From: Cavenderia fasciculata
Lineage: Eukaryota > Evosea > Eumycetozoa > Acytosteliales > Cavenderiaceae
Assembly: GCF_000203815.1 (NCBI RefSeq)
Contig: NW_004457711.1
Location: 62,001-126,000 of the forward strand
Length of the DNA: 64,000 nt
Direction of reading: 5' to 3'
Part shown: positions 12,688 through 24,121 of the stretch, one piece after another
How the letters are laid out: each line of letters starts with the position of its first letter
How positions within the stretch are numbered: the first letter of the stretch is position 1
The notes under the pieces: model-generated
Database searches by the model: none
Seen by the model: the letters and a program-made list of their open reading frames with translations, nothing else
Told to the model about the DNA's origin: nothing
Program-made: the position numbers and the translations under genes

Positions 12688-13536
12688 ATGAATAATATGT
12701 GGCAACAACAACCATTTGGCAATAATAATAATAATAACGAAGGAATGCAACAACAACAACAGCAGCAGCAGCAATGGAATCAACAACAAATGTGGAACAA
12801 TCAAGAAACAGGTATTGGAGGTGTTGCATCATTTTATCAGCAACAATCATATCCAAACAACAACAACAACAACTCTTTGAACCATAATACACCAAGTGGT
12901 AGTAACAACAATAATAGTAGTAGTAGTAGTAGTAGTAGTTATACAACTATTAATTGGTATAATGATGGTACTACACCTATTACAAACGCTACAAATACTA
13001 CTCCGATCACTAACAATAATGATCAACTGACAATGAATACTGCATTTATGAGTAATACTACCAATTGGTATGATCAACAAAATCAATATAATAGTTTCTA
13101 TCAACAGCAACAACCGATGACATCAATAACAAGCACCTCATCGACGACTGGTGGATCTTCTATTATTGTTCCTCCACCTGTTTTTAAATCAAAGTCAAAG
13201 AGACTAGTTAATAATACTGCTGATCAACAAATACAACAACAACAACCAATACAACAACAACAACAATTATCAACTATGCAACCACAACAATTACAACAAC
13301 AATTATTTATGCAACAACAACAATACAATTATTATCAACAAATGCCATATCAACAAAATAACAATCCATTTGGTAATGGTATAGATCAAACGCAACAACA
13401 AAATCAACAATTGCAACAACAACCACAACAACAACAAACCTACGCAAGTATAGCAGCTTCTCAAATTCCACCAACAACAAACAAAAATACTCTACAACAA
13501 CCTCAACAACCTACTGGGAAAAAACAATTTAGTAAG

Positions 13537-13598
<62 letters not shown>

Positions 13599-15071
13599 GA
13601 ATCAACAAAATCAACAACATCAACAACAACAAATGGATGAAATGAAAAAGAAAAAGTTTGAAGAGACTTTAACACGATTTGTTCAAAGATCTTTAGAAAG
13701 TTGTTCGACAGGGGATCTAGATGAAATGCAAACAAAAATTAAGCAAGTTATTCAAGAGGCAAGAAAAAGACCTGATTTTAATATGATTGATTGGGATAAA
13801 GAACCAACTGTCTATTTGTATGTATATACATGATATGAAATCCAAATATCAGGTGATATATCGATCTAACATGTTTTAATTTCTTTATTTCAAGGGATAA
13901 AAAAAGAAATGAAAATGTTTGGAAAAATGATGTCTTTCCACTAAAAGGTAATAAACAACAAAAAGAAAAAAAGAGAAAACAATTGTATGTATCAATGTTA
14001 AAAAGTAATTGAATATATATATATATATATATATAATATTATTTGACTCTTACCTTTTTATTCCTCTTTTTTTTGTTAGTAATGAATTTAATGATTCAGC
14101 AACCAATATATATAAGCGATCGATGAGATTCAAAGATACAAGTACATCAACATCGACTACATCGACGATGACTACATATACAGCAGATGGTGAGTTGGAT
14201 TGGGATTCAATGACTATAAAAGGTACATGTAACGATTTAGAGAAACCATATTTGAGATTGACATCGGCACCTGACCCATCAACCGTAAGATCAGAGACTA
14301 CACTTAAAAAAACATTGGAATATTTGAAAAAACATTGGATCGAACATCAAGACTATATTTATACATGTGAGCAATTTAGATCGATGAGACAAGATCTCAC
14401 AGTACAGAGAATCAAGAATCAATTCACTATTCAGGTATATGAAACTCATGCTAGATTGGCAATGGAGAATGGCGATTTGGGACAATTTAATCAATGTCAA
14501 ACTCAATTATTCGAACTTTACAAACAACCAGGATTAACGGGAAGTATTGCAGAATTCTACAGCTACAGAATCATTTATTGTATATATCAAAATAACAGTA
14601 CGGATATGACAAAAACCTTGTCAGAGTTGACAAAACAACTCTCAATGGAAGAATGTGTCAAACATGCACTCAACATTAGAACAGCCTTTTACGGCAACAA
14701 CTATGTCCTCTATTTTAAGCTTTGCAAGAAATCTATATTTATGGAAAATTATTTGCTAGATAAAATTACTCCAAGAATTAGAATCACTGCTTTACAGGCT
14801 TTATTTAAATCGTAAGTAGTACTAGACAAATCATCAAAAAATTATTCGTTATTAATCTTAATCTTTTATTAGGTTCCGACCAACATTACAACTCGAACAA
14901 ATCATTCAACTTGGATTCATCAACGAAAGGGATACAAGAGAGTTTTTGGAAAAGAATAAGATTATTTTCACAAGCAAGGAAAAGAATGAAATCGATACAA
15001 AAATTAATCTTCAAACTGCTTTGTCAATGGAGCCCCCAACCATCACTGTAATTACAAATGATAGATTATAG
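12688..15071 (+). CDS. leng8: LENG8-like SAC3/GANP-family protein
   Basis: Four exons (12688-13817, 13895-13984, 14080-14811, 14873-15071) give 716 residues. The first ~310 residues are almost pure Gln/Asn/Ser low complexity, including a run of about 20 Gln encoded at 13540-13598. The C-terminal half is strongly LENG8-like: EKPYLRLTSAPDPSTVR, then EHQDYIYTCEQFRSMRQDL, VYETHARLAMENGDLGQFNQ and CQTQLFELYKQPG. This is the SAC3/PCI-type helical domain found in TREX-2 and related mRNA-export proteins; LENG8 is the metazoan paralogue. The expected role is in nuclear mRNA processing or export. Exon 2 had to extend to 13984, not the first GTAATA, to keep frame with exon 3. Domain assignment is firm and function is by family. 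Confidence 0.9.
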
Positions 15072-15188
15072 ATAGAATAATAAATCATCAAGTTTGATTT
15101 CAATGTGATAATCGATATGGATGTTTGGGGAGAGAGAAATAGAATAGCTCTTGGTTTTTTTTTTAATGATTATATAATACAAAAAGAG

Positions 15189-16303
15189 TTATTTTTTTTT
15201 GAGAGCAGATCGAAGAGGTTTATCAGAGGCAGTTGCTGATTTGGTCACGATGATTGGTTGTTTCGAGTTGGTAGAAGATGTTGTTGATGAAGTGGATGCT
15301 TTTCCTTGTTTGTCTGATAATTCCTCGTCGTAGTCGTCTTCATTTTCGTCATCTAAATGTTGGTTCTTCTTTTCAATTTTATAATGTGCCTTTCGTAAAT
15401 CATCAAACTTTGATTTTCTTTCCTTGTCCTCTTTAGTCAATTCTTCATCAGAGTCATCTTGATTGTTGTTTCCACCACCACCACCACCACCATCATTTTC
15501 CTCTTCCTCTTCTTCTGAATCCCATTCACTCTTTTGTTGTTCCAATGCTTGTTCCAATTCCTTAAATTTTCTTTCAAGATACTTTTTAGATTCGTCTTTT
15601 TTGATTGATTGATTGATGTAATAATGTTAATAATGTAATATTCTTCTTCTTCTTCTTCTTCTTCTTTTTACATACCACTTTCTTCCTCTGATTCATAATA
15701 ATGATAGGGTGTTTTTGGTTCATCAATCTTCATGGTTGATGACTTTTGCATTTCATTGGTTGCCAAGTTATCTTCATCCCATACGATCTTTCTCTTTTGA
15801 GGACTAGGAGTATTCTCAATGACCACTACCGGTTTCTTATTTTTGAGAATACTCTTTGTAGGTGTTTGATTCTTTAATGTTTCATAGGATATGACACTGA
15901 ATTCAATATTTGTTGTTGATGATGATGATGAATCCATATCTTCATCATCGTCGGTACTAGTGTTGTTGTTATTATTCTTTTTCTTATTTTTTGAAAAGGA
16001 TGAAGAAGATATTTTATCTATTCTCTTGTTGTTTAGGTTAAAGGTTGTAGTTATTTTACCATCATCTTCACTATCTACTTCATCGTCTCCATCATCGTCA
16101 TCATCATCATAACCATCTACTCTATAAATATCTTCATCTATTTCATCATCATCATCGGTGGTATCCTGACCATCAATCTTGTAAATATCTTCATCTATTT
16201 CATCATCCTCTTGTATATTCATTTTATCATCCTCTTTCTTTTTGTGATCCTTCTTTTCCTCTACTATATGTACTATTTTACTATTCTTTTTTGGTCTATT
16301 CAT
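15189..16303 (-). CDS. ppp1r2: protein phosphatase 1 inhibitor-2 homologue
   Basis: Two exons (16303-15676, 15595-15189) give 344 residues. All three PP1-docking elements of inhibitor-2 can be read in order. The SILK motif is KSILKNKKP. The RVxF-like motif with its following helix is RKIVWDEDNLATNEMQKSS followed by MKIDEPKTPYHYY. The C-terminal helix element is LRKAHYKIEKKN, equivalent to KLHYN. TPYH contains the Thr-Pro that GSK3 or MAPK phosphorylates in animals to release inhibition. The N-terminal ~150 residues are Asp/Glu-rich and not in animal inhibitor-2, making this protein longer than usual. I started at MNRPKK because the frame upstream has no ATG. Expected role: chaperone and inhibitor of PP1 catalytic subunit. 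Confidence 0.9.
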
Positions 16304-16519
16304 TCTGTTTATTATTATTATTATTATTATCAAAGATTCAACACAATGATGGTATAATTTTGATTTTTGTCAAAAGATTAACAAAAATTTTTTTTGGAGG
16401 GGTAATAATTATTTTTTAAATTATTTTGGTAAACAAATCTCTGTATCTCTTGATTTCAAGATAACCATAAATATATTTTTATAATCTATTTTTTTTTTTG
16501 GTTTATTAACAATTATAAT

Positions 16520-18102
16520 TTAGTGATGTTTTCTGTTGTTTCTTGATTTCTTTTTCTTTTTGTTTTGGTTGTGTTGTTGGTTATTATGTTTGTTATTGTT
16601 TTGTTGGGTGATCTGTTCTTTTACTTCTGTTGTTTCTTTTTCAATTTCCATTTTGTTGCCAGTGACTGTTGTATTTTCTTTTACTTGTACTGACTCTGTT
16701 TCTTCTTTTACTTCTACTGTTTCGTTCTTGTGAGTGATTGGAGGTGATGATATCATTGTGATTGTACTAGCTGGTTCTGATGTGAATACCGTAGTTGTTT
16801 TGGTTTGACCATCTTTTCCTACGACTGTAGTGGTGGTGGATGGTGATAGAAGCAATGGGGATGGTGGTCTCTCTGCACTAATTCTTGACCATGTAAGAGG
16901 TGTAGTATTGATACTTGATTTAATCTGTGGTGACATGATAACAGGTGCTGAACTAGATGTTATAAATGGTGAGGTCGTTGGAGAGAATACTTGAGCTGGC
17001 ATATTCAACGATGGGGCAGATGATGGAGGTGCACTGGAAATGACCTTTTGTGTGGTTTCCTCGATGGTTGTAACTCGTCCACCGGTAGTGGTAGTGGTGG
17101 TGGTGCTCTTATCAAATAGAGTTGATTTCATAACTGGACCGGCGGGTTTAACATCTTGTGCAGTTCTTAGAGGTGCCTTGTTTTCAAGAGTTGGCATTTC
17201 CCTTAGATAGTATTGATTCATGATGGCAAATCCCTTGGCAAAGAACGCTTGTAATTCCAAGAGTAAACTTTGAATGTATTCAACCAAACATCCATCACTT
17301 TGATATTCCAAACTGATAATCAAATCATTATATTGTTTGTATTGTTGATCATATTCTTGAACTGCTATATCTCTTTCTCTTTGCAACTAATAAATAAAAA
17401 AAGATTTTGAATTAGTATAGTTTCCAAAAAAAAAAGAATCTATTTGATTTAAACATACTTTTAATAACTTTTCATTATTTTTGTTCTTTTGACAATACTT
17501 TATGTATCTACTATTGGCATGATCAGCTTTTGATTGTGAAATCTGAATTCTTGATTGCATTTTCTAAAAAGAAAGAGGATTGACATTTAAAAAATAATTA
17601 GAAATTGATAAAAGATTTGGAATAATGACTCTATTTAAATATGCATACCTTTAATAAAGTAACATCACCTTTATAAATTCTTTCAACTTCAGACCACAAG
17701 CCAGATTTTGTTGTTTGAATGATAGGAGTTAGGAGTAATTGTAATTCATGTTGAATCTCTGCAATTCTGAGGAAGGAATGTGAATCTTTGTATTCATCAC
17801 TTGCAAAATTCTTGATCATATAGGATAGAGTCTCCCATTTATATTGAAAATCTGTTGGAAAATTATAAATAAAAGGAGTTAAAAAAGAAAATATTATATT
17901 CTAAATTTAATAAATATTCTAAAAAATGTACCATACCATGAATAGCATTGATCCATCTATTTGTTCTTCCCAATAGTTCAGAGTAATCATTCTTTAGAAT
18001 CTTTCCAGTATCCTTTAAATGTTGACTTTCTACCTTTTCGACGCTATGTTCCTTTGGTACTGGTGAGAATGTATTCTGAATTTTGGTTTTAATCGTTTCC
18101 AT
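16520..18102 (-). CDS. BAR-domain protein with low-complexity tail
   Basis: Four exons (18102-17937, 17851-17649, 17563-17459, 17386-16520) give 446 residues, all phases consistent. Residues 10-250 are helical and arranged like a classical BAR domain: an N-terminal stretch (HLKDTGKILKNDYSELLGR), then long amphipathic helices rich in Lys/Gln/Tyr (SRYIKYCQKNKNN; LQRERDIAVQEYDQQYKQY) and a final helix SLLLELQAFFAKGFAIMNQY. The rest is Thr/Ser/Pro-rich with a basic end (KKKKKSRNNRKHH). No SH3, GAP or PH domain follows. It likely binds curved membranes, and the basic tail may add phospholipid or nucleic-acid contact. The exact subfamily cannot be told. It is divergent from another BAR protein (19243), a possible local pairing. 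Confidence 0.78.
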
Positions 18103-18627
18103 TTTTTTTATTTAATTTTTATCTATAGATTTATTTATTTATTTATTTTATCTATCAATCTATCTCTCTCTTTATGTTTATGTCTATGTATCTATTTCTA
18201 TATAGTTGTATTTCTATTATAAATGCTTATTTATTGCAAACAAACCTCTATGTATTTAACATTTGAAATTAAATTGTTCTCTTGTCGAAACATTAATTTA
18301 ATCTTCCACAAAAGGAAATTTTATTTATATGAAAAGAGATTTCAAAATAAAAATTAAAATAATAAAAATTATTAATAATATTTTTTTAGCTAATCGATTC
18401 AACTTTGAGCTCAAAGTCAAGACTATTTAGTTTTTTTATATTTAAAAAATATCAAGCAAGTTCCTCCTCCAACTAACTGATTTTTTAGTTAAAAATCCAA
18501 TGGCTTCCCATTTGCCACTCTTTGCAGGCTGACCAACTTATTCCACACCACCAGTGCCAAGGACCATTTTTTATAGTGAGCTAACAAAAATAAAAAAAAA
18601 AAGAGATAATACACAAATAAACAACAA

Positions 18628-18665
<38 letters not shown>

Positions 18666-19242
18666 AGAGAGAAGGAGAGAGAGAGAGAGAGATTTGTAGG
18701 TAAGATTAATCCCAATACATCGTTTTCACAACACACACACACCCCTAAGCTTTGTGTGTACAAACAACCACCATTCAGAAAATTGGTGTAATCTACATTC
18801 ATAGACTATACGGTGATGATGATGATGATGATCTGCAACTTGTGGGTGTGTATGGCCAATACATACGATGGATGATGATGATGGATAAAGGTGATGATGA
18901 TCTGCAACTGTTTGTGTCTTCTTCATTAAATCTGTTAACCACAACCACCACCCACAAGTTGAAAGAAAAGGGAGGGAGGGATCTTTTTTCTATAATGAAA
19001 ATATCTCATCAGAAAATTCTTTATTTTATTTTTTTCATACACTGTTTGTCTGTCTGTTGAAGAGCAAGCAATCAAGCTGCTGATCATCATTGCACCCCTC
19101 CTCTAGATTATCTGGTTTAAACCATTGACTCTTACAACCATTTCTTTCTTCTAGATTCATCATTAGAGAATAGCAGGCAAACAACAAGCTAATTGATAGC
19201 TAATATATTTATATATATATATATAGCTCAACCAACTCCTCA
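18103..19242. promoter_or_regulatory. 1.1-kb divergent region between two BAR genes
   Basis: No gene is supported. Features seen: a perfect 16-bp palindrome ACTTTGAGCTCAAAGT (18402-18417); a less AT-rich patch at about 18488-18565; a (GA)n tract (18634-18692); a direct repeat containing GATGATGATCTGCAACT (about 18823-18840 and 18893-18909); and a perfect 13-bp inverted repeat CAACTTGTGGGTG (18836-18848) with CACCCACAAGTTG (18949-18961). Open frames in this block are histidine or aspartate repeat artefacts. Confidence 0.5.
18634..18692. repeat. (GA)n microsatellite
   Basis: Purine dinucleotide tract with a few interruptions, in the divergent promoter region. Confidence 0.9.
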
Positions 19243-20072
19243 ATGGTCTATTATTCAGTAAGTATTGAAACTATCATATCATGATGACACACCCCATCAT
19301 CATCATCAATACTAATATATCTATTTTTTTCATTATTACCCACTATACTACCACCCACCCACTGATTTATTATTATTTATTTATTTAGCTTTCAGAGGAC
19401 TCGATAGAGATTAATCCATCATCACTTCGTAAATATAATCTAAATATTCATACATTACATTCATTATGTATTTCATTAAATAGTGCCTTGGAAGGTTCAA
19501 AACATTATGTTGAACAAGTTGAATGTAGGTTACAATCATCATCATCATCAATGATCTTCTTTAATTCAAACCTATTATTAACATTAATATATCGGTACGT
19601 AAATTTAAGCATTTATGGCATCATCATTTACACTTGCCAATGATCTCTATAAGATTGGATTACAAATACCACAGATTGGAGAATTGTCAACATCCATCTC
19701 ACAATTAAACAAAGAGATCAATGTATTATTGCCAGCAAGTGTAAGAGATTGCAAGGTTATTCTAGACTATTCAGTAGAGAATTCTGTATTTGTAGATCAA
19801 ACTGAAACATTCAAGAATCTAAAACAAGAGGTAGATAAATACTTGGTAGAATCTATTCAATATAGAAGAGATCTTAAAATGCTACTTCAAAAATACTCTG
19901 CAAAATCATTATCCGATAGTCAGAGTGATAAGATTGCTTCGGTCATGGCTAAACTAACTCAATCAATTAGTTTCTATGAAAAGTATCTATCTCTATTGGA
20001 ATCAGAGTTGGATGAGTTTTGTGGTGCTAGAAAGAAATATTTATTAAATTTATCTCAAAATGTAAGAAAGAG

Positions 20073-20103
<31 letters not shown>

Positions 20104-22476
20104 TCAAATTCAATTTATTTATGTTTCTAATTATTTAATTTTCTTTTTTTTCTTAGATTTTAAATTTACATCATTTGGTTCACTTTGGTAGAAAGTTACC
20201 ACCCACTCAATCCTCTCCAGACACTACTACTACTACTACAACTACAGAAGAAGATAAATCAATACCAACATTAACAGCATCAGAAGCATCACTTATAAGA
20301 AAGACATTTTCAGCAGATAGTATAAGTAGTTTGAACCACTTGAATATTACCAAAAAGACAATGTCACCACCACCAACCAACTTTGATGACATTATTGAAA
20401 ATACTATCTACCTCAAAGCCTTTAGAATATTCTCTGAAAAACATCATGGTATCGAAAATCTATTATTCTATCTTGATTGTCATTCACTCAAGCAATTGGA
20501 AGCTCGTTCAGCACCACGTGAAACAGTCAGATCAATGTTTTTAAATATGTACAATAATTATATCACTCCGGGTTCATCTTTTGAAATTAATATCGATTCT
20601 GAAGCAAGATCTGCTATCGATGATAGACGTTTAAATCTATTTTTAGATCAAGGTAAAAAACAAAGAAAAAAAAAACAATATATATTATATATATATCTAT
20701 CTGATCAATTTATTAATTTTTATTTTAAATTTTTTATTTTTAGATATTTATCCAAGTTTATCAATTGCAATTGAAGCAATTTCCTCTTTATTAAATTATT
20801 CAATGTTTCCATTATTTTTAAAGAGTCCACTCTATCAAGCAGCAGCAATATTAGAAAGAGGTAGTCAACAACCAACAGAGACTATAGGTGTATCTAAACT
20901 TACCAAATCACTCGATACATTGATTAGTAATCCAATTGGTTTGGAATACTTTTTACTCTACCTCAGACCATCTAGACCAACATCACCAAACAGCGGTAGC
21001 AGCAACAATACAACACCTTCATCTTCATCACCCTATTTTAGAGATAGATCCAACAGTATGGTTATTGGAGGTTCATCACCAAGCCATTCTGCACCCTCAT
21101 CTGCTTCTACTTCACCCAATTCAGTTTCTCCATTGACATCATCACTTTTATCACCAAGATTCTCACCACTACTTTTACAAACACCCGCCGTTTCTCCCAT
21201 CGACGCTAGAAACATGGTCTTTTTGTGGCTCAATATCAATAGACTCAAGGTACTTGCTGAAGAGTTTATTGATCAGTATGCATACGAACTGTACGACACT
21301 TATATTCGTAATGGTGCTGAAAAGGAGATTTCTGTGCTATCTGCTGTAGACTCTGTTAGACATTCGATTCAAGAAGCTATTGCCTCTAAACAAAGAGCCA
21401 AAGTATTGATGGCATTTGACAATATTGGTCAAGATATCATACTTCAACTCACAAACACCCATTTCCAACTATTCCTTCAAAGCAATGTTTGCAAGGATAT
21501 GTTGGGACGTGAGGAAAAGATGATTAAATACATGGAAAAGGATAAAAAGAAACCAGAAAACAAGGTTGACCTTCAGTTTGAACAAATCTCTAGAGAGAAA
21601 TTAAAAGCAATATTCCCAAGAACTAGAGAACGTCAAGTATCTGTTAAACCAGGTGCACTCTCACCCATTACAATCTCTCCTACTCTTTTGGACAAACCCG
21701 TATCTTCTGGTCAACCTTCTCTTTCACCAACTTCCACTAGTTCCTACAACAAAGCTTTACCACCACTTCCAGCATCAGCATTATCTAATTCCAACAATTC
21801 ATCTTCATCTAATCCAACCATTGTAACAACAACAACAGCACCATTAAATAGTAGTACAAGTAGTAATGGTAGTAATAGTGGTGGCGGTACAACAACAACA
21901 ACATCAACAGTATTTGAACACTCTACCTCTCATCCATCGACACCATCAAAAGCACCATTGACACCAAATATTTCACAACAAAGAAAACAATCCAACTTTG
22001 ATCTAACTACCACACTTCCAGGTGGAGGTGGACCAACAACAGCAGCCGACAAACCAAATGAAGTTTTTTGTTATATTCTCTCTGAACCAACATGGTTGGA
22101 TACCTTTAAACGATTTGTAAAGTCTGAGAAATGTGAAGAACTACTTCTTTGTTGGATGGAGTTGGAGAGATACTGTAGATCGAGTAAATCATCATTGGCA
22201 GCTGCCAACAATATCTATGAAAACTTCTTCCTCGAAGGATCTCCACTCGAAGTCAATCTGGAGCCAGAATTAAAACTTGCTGTAAGGGATGCACTCAAAT
22301 CAGAAGTATTGTCAACCATTGACCAACAACTCAAACTTAGTTGTCAATCATCATTTGAATTGTTACGTGTTGATTGCTTTGGTAGATTCATCAGAAGCAA
22401 TGTATTTAAAGATTTGGTTCAACAAGTTGGTGATCCATTCGATTCAAAGAATAGAAAAAAAATAACAAAGAAATAA
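19243..22476 (+). CDS. BAR protein with three RGS domains
   Basis: Five exons (19243-19257, 19389-19524, 19610-20061, 20157-20652, 20744-22476) give 943 residues. Exon 1 is only MVYYS. Residues 10-215 form a BAR-like helical domain (HSLCISLNSALEGSKHYVEQV, then LANDLYKIGLQIPQ, then VMAKLTQSISFYEKYLSLLES and LHHLVHFGRK). Three RGS-type segments follow: about 275-405 (FDDIIENTIYLKAFRIF, HGIENLLFYLDC), about 430-625 (split by a Ser-rich insert; ARNMVFLWLNINRLK, HFQLFLQSNVCKDML) and about 805-930 (TWLDTFKRFVKSEKCEELLL, FGRFIRSNVFKDLV). RGS domains accelerate GTP hydrolysis by G-alpha; the BAR part would place this activity on curved membrane. RGS 2 looks most divergent. Ser/Pro-rich linkers separate the units. 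The first two short exons are the least certain part. Confidence 0.82.
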
Positions 22477-22672
22477 ATAAATAAATAAATCTAATAATAT
22501 CAATATTTACTAATTATCATAAAATATAAATATAAATAATTAATATTATTTATCTTTGGACTTGAAAAAAAATTCAAATTTGGATAATTTAGAAACAAAA
22601 TCATTCACTAGTAATATCAATAGTAATAACTATAGTAGTTTTGTAGTATAGTAGGAGGAGATATATCTCAAG

Positions 22673-23948
22673 ATGAGTGAAGATAGGAATGATGAATGTA
22701 TCATGTGTAAAAACAGTTTATATCTGGCTCCACAGATGAAGTTGATGACTGCTCCTTGTAGTCATAGATAGTATGTTTGAATCTTAACAGGTGTTCTGAC
22801 ACAAATACATATCATCATTCTAATCATTATAATCATTTATTATAACTTGAAGTTGTGAATCATGTATACATGCAGCTTATATGAAAGATGCTGTATTGGT
22901 TTGTTTAGGTTGTAATGTTCAAATTAGAAGACAAACATTTGTAAGCCAAAGATTCGATGATGTAAACGATAAGGAAAATAATACAAGAAGAAGAGTTTTA
23001 AGAGTGTATGTATATACCCCCCCAACTTCTATACCCATGGTATCAACAAATAGATCTAACCAACCAAACTTTCTTATAGATATAACAAAAGAAGAGAAGA
23101 TTTTAATAATTTGAATGAATACAATGATTACCTAGAGATTGTGGAAGATTTGATATTTGAATTTATGAGAGGAGGTGAACATCAAGCATTGGCTGAACAA
23201 AAACTTAAAGACTATAACAAACAGAATCAACAATCGATTATCATAAACAAAAAGAAAAAAGAAGAAGAAGATGCTAAAATAGCATCGTTGATCGAAGAGG
23301 AACAAAGAGAGGCAATAGAAAAGAGAAACTTTTACAAGAAACAAGATTTAATCGATCAAACAACCAAGATTCAAGAGAGTATAAAAGCAATGGAAGATTT
23401 GGCAGATGGTAAAATCTCTGCAAGTGAACTCAAAGAATTGGATAGAAAGAAAATGATTGAACAACAACAAAATAATTCTGCAACCTCTATCTTGTCGTAT
23501 AGTGAAAGTAAAAAATTAATGGGTGCTCCTGAAACAAATATATTAAATAATCATAATAATCAACATCAACAACAACAGCAACAAAATCAACAAAATCAAC
23601 AACCAACAACAGGAGATCAATCAAATAAATATAGTTACCAAGCGAAACAACAACAACAACCACAACCAGTAGCACAGCCTCATGCAATTGACAGTCAACA
23701 CAAACCTGTATTTTCACAACCAATGCCAACCGAACAATTTAAATATGATGATTTAGGACTCAAAGATTTAATACCGTATGTAGTATTATTCTTTTTTGAA
23801 ATTTCCATGGACCTGGAATATTAACCATTTAATTTAATTTAATTTAATTAGGACATTAAAACAATCAGAAGCATCAGGATTTAAACAAAAATATATTAAA
23901 CAAAGAGCATTTGAAGAGGCATTTGATTTTATGATACCAACTAGTTGA
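22673..23948 (+). CDS. mnat1: MAT1/TFB3, CDK-activating kinase assembly factor
   Basis: Four exons (22673-22770, 22853-23005, 23080-23775, 23852-23948) give 347 residues. The N-terminal RING is restored by splicing: DECIMCKN, then PCSHR-YCESC across intron 1, then VCLGCNVQIRR. The MAT1 signature follows: RRRVLRVYNKRREDFNNLNE and YNDYLEIVEDLIFEF. A long Lys/Glu coiled coil (about residues 125-210), a Gln-rich stretch and a short C-terminal segment ending FDFMIPTS complete it. MAT1 bridges CDK7 and cyclin H and anchors the kinase module to TFIIH. The acceptor at 22851-22852 was chosen because it alone gives the second RING Cys pair in frame. Length is close to the animal protein. Confidence 0.93.
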
Positions 23949-24121
23949 GAAATGGAGGTCTCAACCGGATTGTACATACAAATAATAATAAACCCCTTTC
24001 TTTTTAAATTCTAATTTTTTATATTTTGCAGTTGCATTTTCTGATTTTTTTTTTTTTTGTCCTCCAAGATATCTTTATTGATCAAAATGTTTTATTAGTA
24101 TTATTATTATTATTATCAATA

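Noticed and set aside
18836-18961. Transposon call for the 13-bp inverted repeat
   Set aside because: No target-site duplication outside the arms and no internal similarity to an element; kept only as an observation.
18726-19060. His-, Asp- or Cys-rich open frames on both strands
   Set aside because: Products of GAT/ATC triplet runs with no start context or splice support.
24026-24121. N-terminal extension of the ankyrin-like protein
   Set aside because: Hydrophobic/Leu run translates a T- and TTA-rich leader; the ATG at 24122 is a better start.
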